Of a DNA stretch of 64,000 nt, positions 61,428 to 64,000 are shown piece by piece. The DNA comes from Xanthobacter sp. NM-25. GTDB taxonomy: Bacteria > Pseudomonadota > Alphaproteobacteria > Rhizobiales > Xanthobacteraceae. Position numbers and translations under genes: made by a program. Each line of letters starts with the position of its first letter. Position 1 is the first letter of the stretch. Where the stretch lies: contig NZ_JACBFS010000007.1 of assembly GCF_022138605.1 (NCBI RefSeq), positions 192,001-256,000 on the forward strand. The letters run 5' to 3'. The notes below the pieces were generated by a model, which did no database searches, was not told where the DNA came from, and was given only the letters and a program-made list of their open reading frames with translations.

Positions 61428-62354
61428 TTGAGCAAGGTCATCATCACCTGCGCGGTGACGGGCGGCATTCACACGCCCACCATGTCGGATGCGCTGCCCA
61501 TCACCCCCAATGAGATCGCCGCTGAGGCCATCGCCGCCGCCGAGGCGGGCGCCGCCATCCTGCACCTGCACGCCCGCGACCCGATCGACGGCCGGCCGAC
61601 GCCCGACCCGGCGGTGTTCATGCAGTTCCTGCCGCGCATCAAGCAGGCCACCGATGCGGTGATCAACATCACCACCGGCGGCGGTCTCAACATGAGCGTG
61701 GAAGAGCGCCTGGCCGCCCCGCTGAAAGCGGCGCCGGAGATGTGCTCGCTCAACATGGGCTCCATGAACTTCGCCCTCCATCCCCTCGCCAAGCGCTATT
61801 CCAACTGGAAGCACGCCTGGGAGGAGCCCTATCTCTCCGGCACCAAGGATTTTATCTTCCGCAATACGTTCGGCGACATCGAGCGGATCTATAAGATGCT
61901 GGGCGAGGAGCACGGCACCAAGTTCGAGCATGAATGCTATGACGTGGGCCACCTCTACAATCTCGCCCACTGCCTCGACCAGGGCTGGTTCCGGCCGCCG
62001 GTGTTCCTGCAGCTCATCTTCGGCATCCTCGGCGGCATCGGCGCCGACATGGACAATCTGATGTTCATGAAGCGCACCGCCGACAAGCTGTTCGGCTCCG
62101 ATTACCAGTGGTCGGTGCTGGCCGCCGGCCGCCACCAGATGGCCTTCGCCACCCAGGCGGCGATGATGGGCGGCAACGTGCGGGTGGGGCTGGAGGACAG
62201 CCTGTTCATCGGCCGCGGCAAGCTCGCCACCTCCAATGCCGAGCAGGTGGCGAAGATCCGCCGCATCCTGGAGGAACTGGGCCATGAGATCGCCACCCCC
62301 GACGAGGCCCGCGCCAGCCTCGGCCTCAAGGGTGCCGACACGGTGAACTTCTGA
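61428..62354 (+). CDS. Beta-keto acid cleavage enzyme (BKACE, DUF849)
   Basis: BKACE-family enzyme of 308 residues: condenses a beta-keto acid with acetyl-CoA, splitting it into acetoacetate (or a homologue) and a new CoA ester. The zinc motif HLHAR with His46 and His48, the N-terminal VIITCAVTGGIHTP and the late GLEDSLFIGRGKLATSN are in place. TTG is the start codon. The natural keto acid is not predictable; carnitine- or lysine-derived acids are typical. It acts with the flanking hydrolases. Confidence 0.92.
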   Translation: MSKVIITCAVTGGIHTPTMSDALPITPNEIAAEAIAAAEAGAAILHLHARDPIDGRPTPDPAVFMQFLPRIKQATDAVINITTGGGLNMSVEERLAAPLKAAPEMCSLNMGSMNFALHPLAKRYSNWKHAWEEPYLSGTKDFIFRNTFGDIERIYKMLGEEHGTKFEHECYDVGHLYNLAHCLDQGWFRPPVFLQLIFGILGGIGADMDNLMFMKRTADKLFGSDYQWSVLAAGRHQMAFATQAAMMGGNVRVGLEDSLFIGRGKLATSNAEQVAKIRRILEELGHEIATPDEARASLGLKGADTVNF

Positions 62355-62371
62355 GCCGCGCGGAGATCGCC

Positions 62372-63388
62372 ATGGCCCGGCCCAATCCCCTCGACGGCTT
62401 TGTGGTGGACCCGGCGGCCATCACCTATGTGGGCGCCGACCTGCAGCGCCCCGAATGCATCCTCGCCGAGCGCGACGGCTCCTTGTGGAGCGCCGACGCC
62501 CGCGGCGGGGTGGTGCACATCCGCCCCGACGGCAGCCAGGAGCTGGTGGCCCAGCAGGAGGCCACCCAATTCGCCGCCGCCACCGACGAAGAAACCCGCT
62601 TTGTCTCCGGCACCCTGCCCAACGGCCTCGCCTTCGCCCGCAACGGCGACATCCTGATCTCCAATTTCGGCACCGATCGGCTGGAGATCATGAGCCGCGA
62701 CGGGCGCAGCCGGGTGCTGGCCGACAGCATCGACGGCGCCCCCATCGGCAAGGTCAATTTCGTGCTGCGCGACAGCCGCGACCGCATCTGGCTCACCATC
62801 TCCACCCGCACCCGCAACTGGATGCGGGCCATGAGCCCGAACATCGCCGACGGCTTTCTCGCGCTTTACGACCAGGGCCGGCTGCGCATCGTCGCCGACG
62901 GCTTCCGCTTCACCAATGAGATCCGCCTCGATGCCCGTGAGGAATGGCTCTATGTGGCGGAAACCTGCGGCCGCTGCGTCACCCGCCTGCGGGTGCTGCC
63001 CGACGGCAGCCTGACCGATCGCGAGACCTTCGGCCCCGCCGACCATGGCGCCTTCATCGACGGCATCGCCTTCGACGCCCATGGCAATCTGTGGGGCACC
63101 CATGTGATGACCGACCGCCTGTTCGCCATCACCCCGGAGGGGGAACTGCGGATCCTGCTCGACGACGACAGGGGGAGCCCCGCCGGCGCCGCCCTCATGG
63201 CCGCCTTCGAGGCCGATGCGGCGACCCCCGAGCTGATGCTCGCGTGCGGCGGCACCCTCGCCCCCTGGTTCGCCAGCGTCACCTTCGGCGGGCCGGACCT
63301 CACCACCGTCTATATCGGCAGCCTGCGCGGCCGCCGCATTCCGTGTTTCCGCGCGCCGGTGGCCGGCCTGCCCATGGCCCATTGGTGA
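62372..63388 (+). CDS. SMP-30/gluconolactonase family protein
   Basis: Six-bladed beta-propeller lactonase-like protein of 338 residues. Repeated blade patterns with PNGLAFARNGDILISNFGTDRLE, TNEIRLDAREEWLYVAET and DGIAFDAHGNLWGTH supply the metal-binding Asp and Asn positions. There is no signal peptide. It may hydrolyse a lactone in the same pathway as the cyclase and BKACE. It starts 17 bases after the BKACE gene. Confidence 0.88.
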   Translation: MARPNPLDGFVVDPAAITYVGADLQRPECILAERDGSLWSADARGGVVHIRPDGSQELVAQQEATQFAAATDEETRFVSGTLPNGLAFARNGDILISNFGTDRLEIMSRDGRSRVLADSIDGAPIGKVNFVLRDSRDRIWLTISTRTRNWMRAMSPNIADGFLALYDQGRLRIVADGFRFTNEIRLDAREEWLYVAETCGRCVTRLRVLPDGSLTDRETFGPADHGAFIDGIAFDAHGNLWGTHVMTDRLFAITPEGELRILLDDDRGSPAGAALMAAFEADAATPELMLACGGTLAPWFASVTFGGPDLTTVYIGSLRGRRIPCFRAPVAGLPMAHW

Positions 63389-63425
63389 GCGGACCACCAA
63401 CATAGAAAACACCGGGAGAAGCGAC

Positions 63426-64000
63426 ATGAGGACAGGATTGAACCGCGCCGGCCTCGTTCCAGCCCTGGCGCTGGCGGCGGGGCTCGCCACCGCGCCGGCC
63501 CATGCGGAGATCTCCGGCGGCAGGGTCAAGGTGGGCGTGCTCACCGACATGTCGGGGGTCTATTCCGACATCACCGGCAAGGGCTCCGTCACCGCCGCGC
63601 AGATGGCCATCGACGATTGCCTGAAGGCCGAATGCGCCGGCATGACCATCGAGATGATCTCGGCCGACCACCAGAACAAGGCCGACATCGCCTCCGCCAC
63701 CGCCCGCAAATGGATCGACATCGACGGCGTGGACGTGCTGGCCGACATGTCCAATGCCTCCATACAGCTCGCCATCGCGCCGCTGGTGAAGGAAAAGAAC
63801 CGCGTCGCCCTGTTCCCCGGCGGCACCGCCCGGCTCACCGGCGATGCCTGCCAGCCGGGCCATGTGGTGCAGTGGATGTGGGACACCTATGTCCAGGTGG
63901 CCGGCATCGCCAACCGCCTCACCCAGCCGGGCACCTCCTGGTATCTGGTGACGGCGGACTACGCCCTCGGCCATCAGCTGGAAGCCGATACCAAGGCGGT
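63426..64000 (+). CDS. ABC transporter substrate-binding protein, branched-chain type (3' partial)
   Basis: Periplasmic ligand-binding protein of the leucine/amide type, open to the window end (191 codons seen). A Sec signal peptide (about 1-27, LVPALALAAGLATAPAHA) is followed by VKVGVLTDMSGVYSDITGKG, AAQMAIDDC and the ISADHQNKADIASATARKW pattern of periplasmic-binding protein type I folds. GGGAGAAGCGAC is the ribosome-binding site. It presumably imports the substrate of the cyclase/BKACE/SMP-30 pathway. Confidence 0.9.
   Translation, partial: MRTGLNRAGLVPALALAAGLATAPAHAEISGGRVKVGVLTDMSGVYSDITGKGSVTAAQMAIDDCLKAECAGMTIEMISADHQNKADIASATARKWIDIDGVDVLADMSNASIQLAIAPLVKEKNRVALFPGGTARLTGDACQPGHVVQWMWDTYVQVAGIANRLTQPGTSWYLVTADYALGHQLEADTKA

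Overview
The window is a very GC-rich chromosomal stretch of an alphaproteobacterium. A SciP/DUF1153 cell-cycle regulator with GANTC nearby, a perfect TTAA-N7-TTAA CtrA-type box, alpha-type dispersed GC palindromes and the gene families present point to Hyphomicrobiales, perhaps Xanthobacteraceae. The order and family are my inference. There is no phage, insertion sequence, integrase or CRISPR array, and both edges cut genes (phnE on the left, an ABC substrate-binding protein on the right).

Layout. 1-7610: phosphonate uptake and C-P lyase genes (phnE end, phnF repressor in reverse, phnGHIJKLM). 7611-9385: sciP and a DinJ/YafQ-type toxin-antitoxin pair bounded by two 32-bp direct repeats that double as terminators. 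9386-18554 (minus strand): glyS, an isochorismatase-like hydrolase, glyQ, an orphan TRAP binding protein, mrp, a UDG-family protein, a metallo-beta-lactamase-fold protein, a GST and a secreted nuclease. 18642-24716: histidine kinase behind a CtrA box, cobT, padR with a three-palindrome operator, a Tlde1/YkuD-type L,D-transpeptidase, and a receiver-MarR fusion regulator.

24979-32757: a six-gene moxR/bat operon. 32845-34440: a small orphan and a solo HsdR_N-type nuclease. 34445-39295 (minus strand): fabI, maoC-pta, ackA and CoA-transferase genes, an acetyl-CoA/acetate node. 39913-47341: a complete V/A-type ATPase operon (B-D-I-K-E-DUF2764-A), unusual for an alphaproteobacterium, whose order is a circular permutation of the Chlamydia/spirochaete operon order. 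An SDR, tRNA-Lys(CTT) and a DbpA-like DEAD helicase follow.

50611-59449 (minus strand): a full kdp potassium operon with two tiny leader genes (a YVRVCDGL peptide and kdpF), kdpA, an unreported-looking 58-residue membrane protein between kdpA and kdpB, then kdpBCDE and a PtsN-like EIIA. Three TTTATG boxes at helical spacing lie upstream. 59667-64000: a TetR regulator facing a catabolic operon (cyclase, BKACE, SMP-30, ABC binding protein) with a double palindromic operator between them.

The observations I rate highest are the permuted V-ATPase operon, the extra small membrane gene inside kdp, the EIIA gene closing the kdp operon, the repeat-flanked toxin-antitoxin pair, and the receiver-MarR regulator facing a palindrome and the moxR operon.
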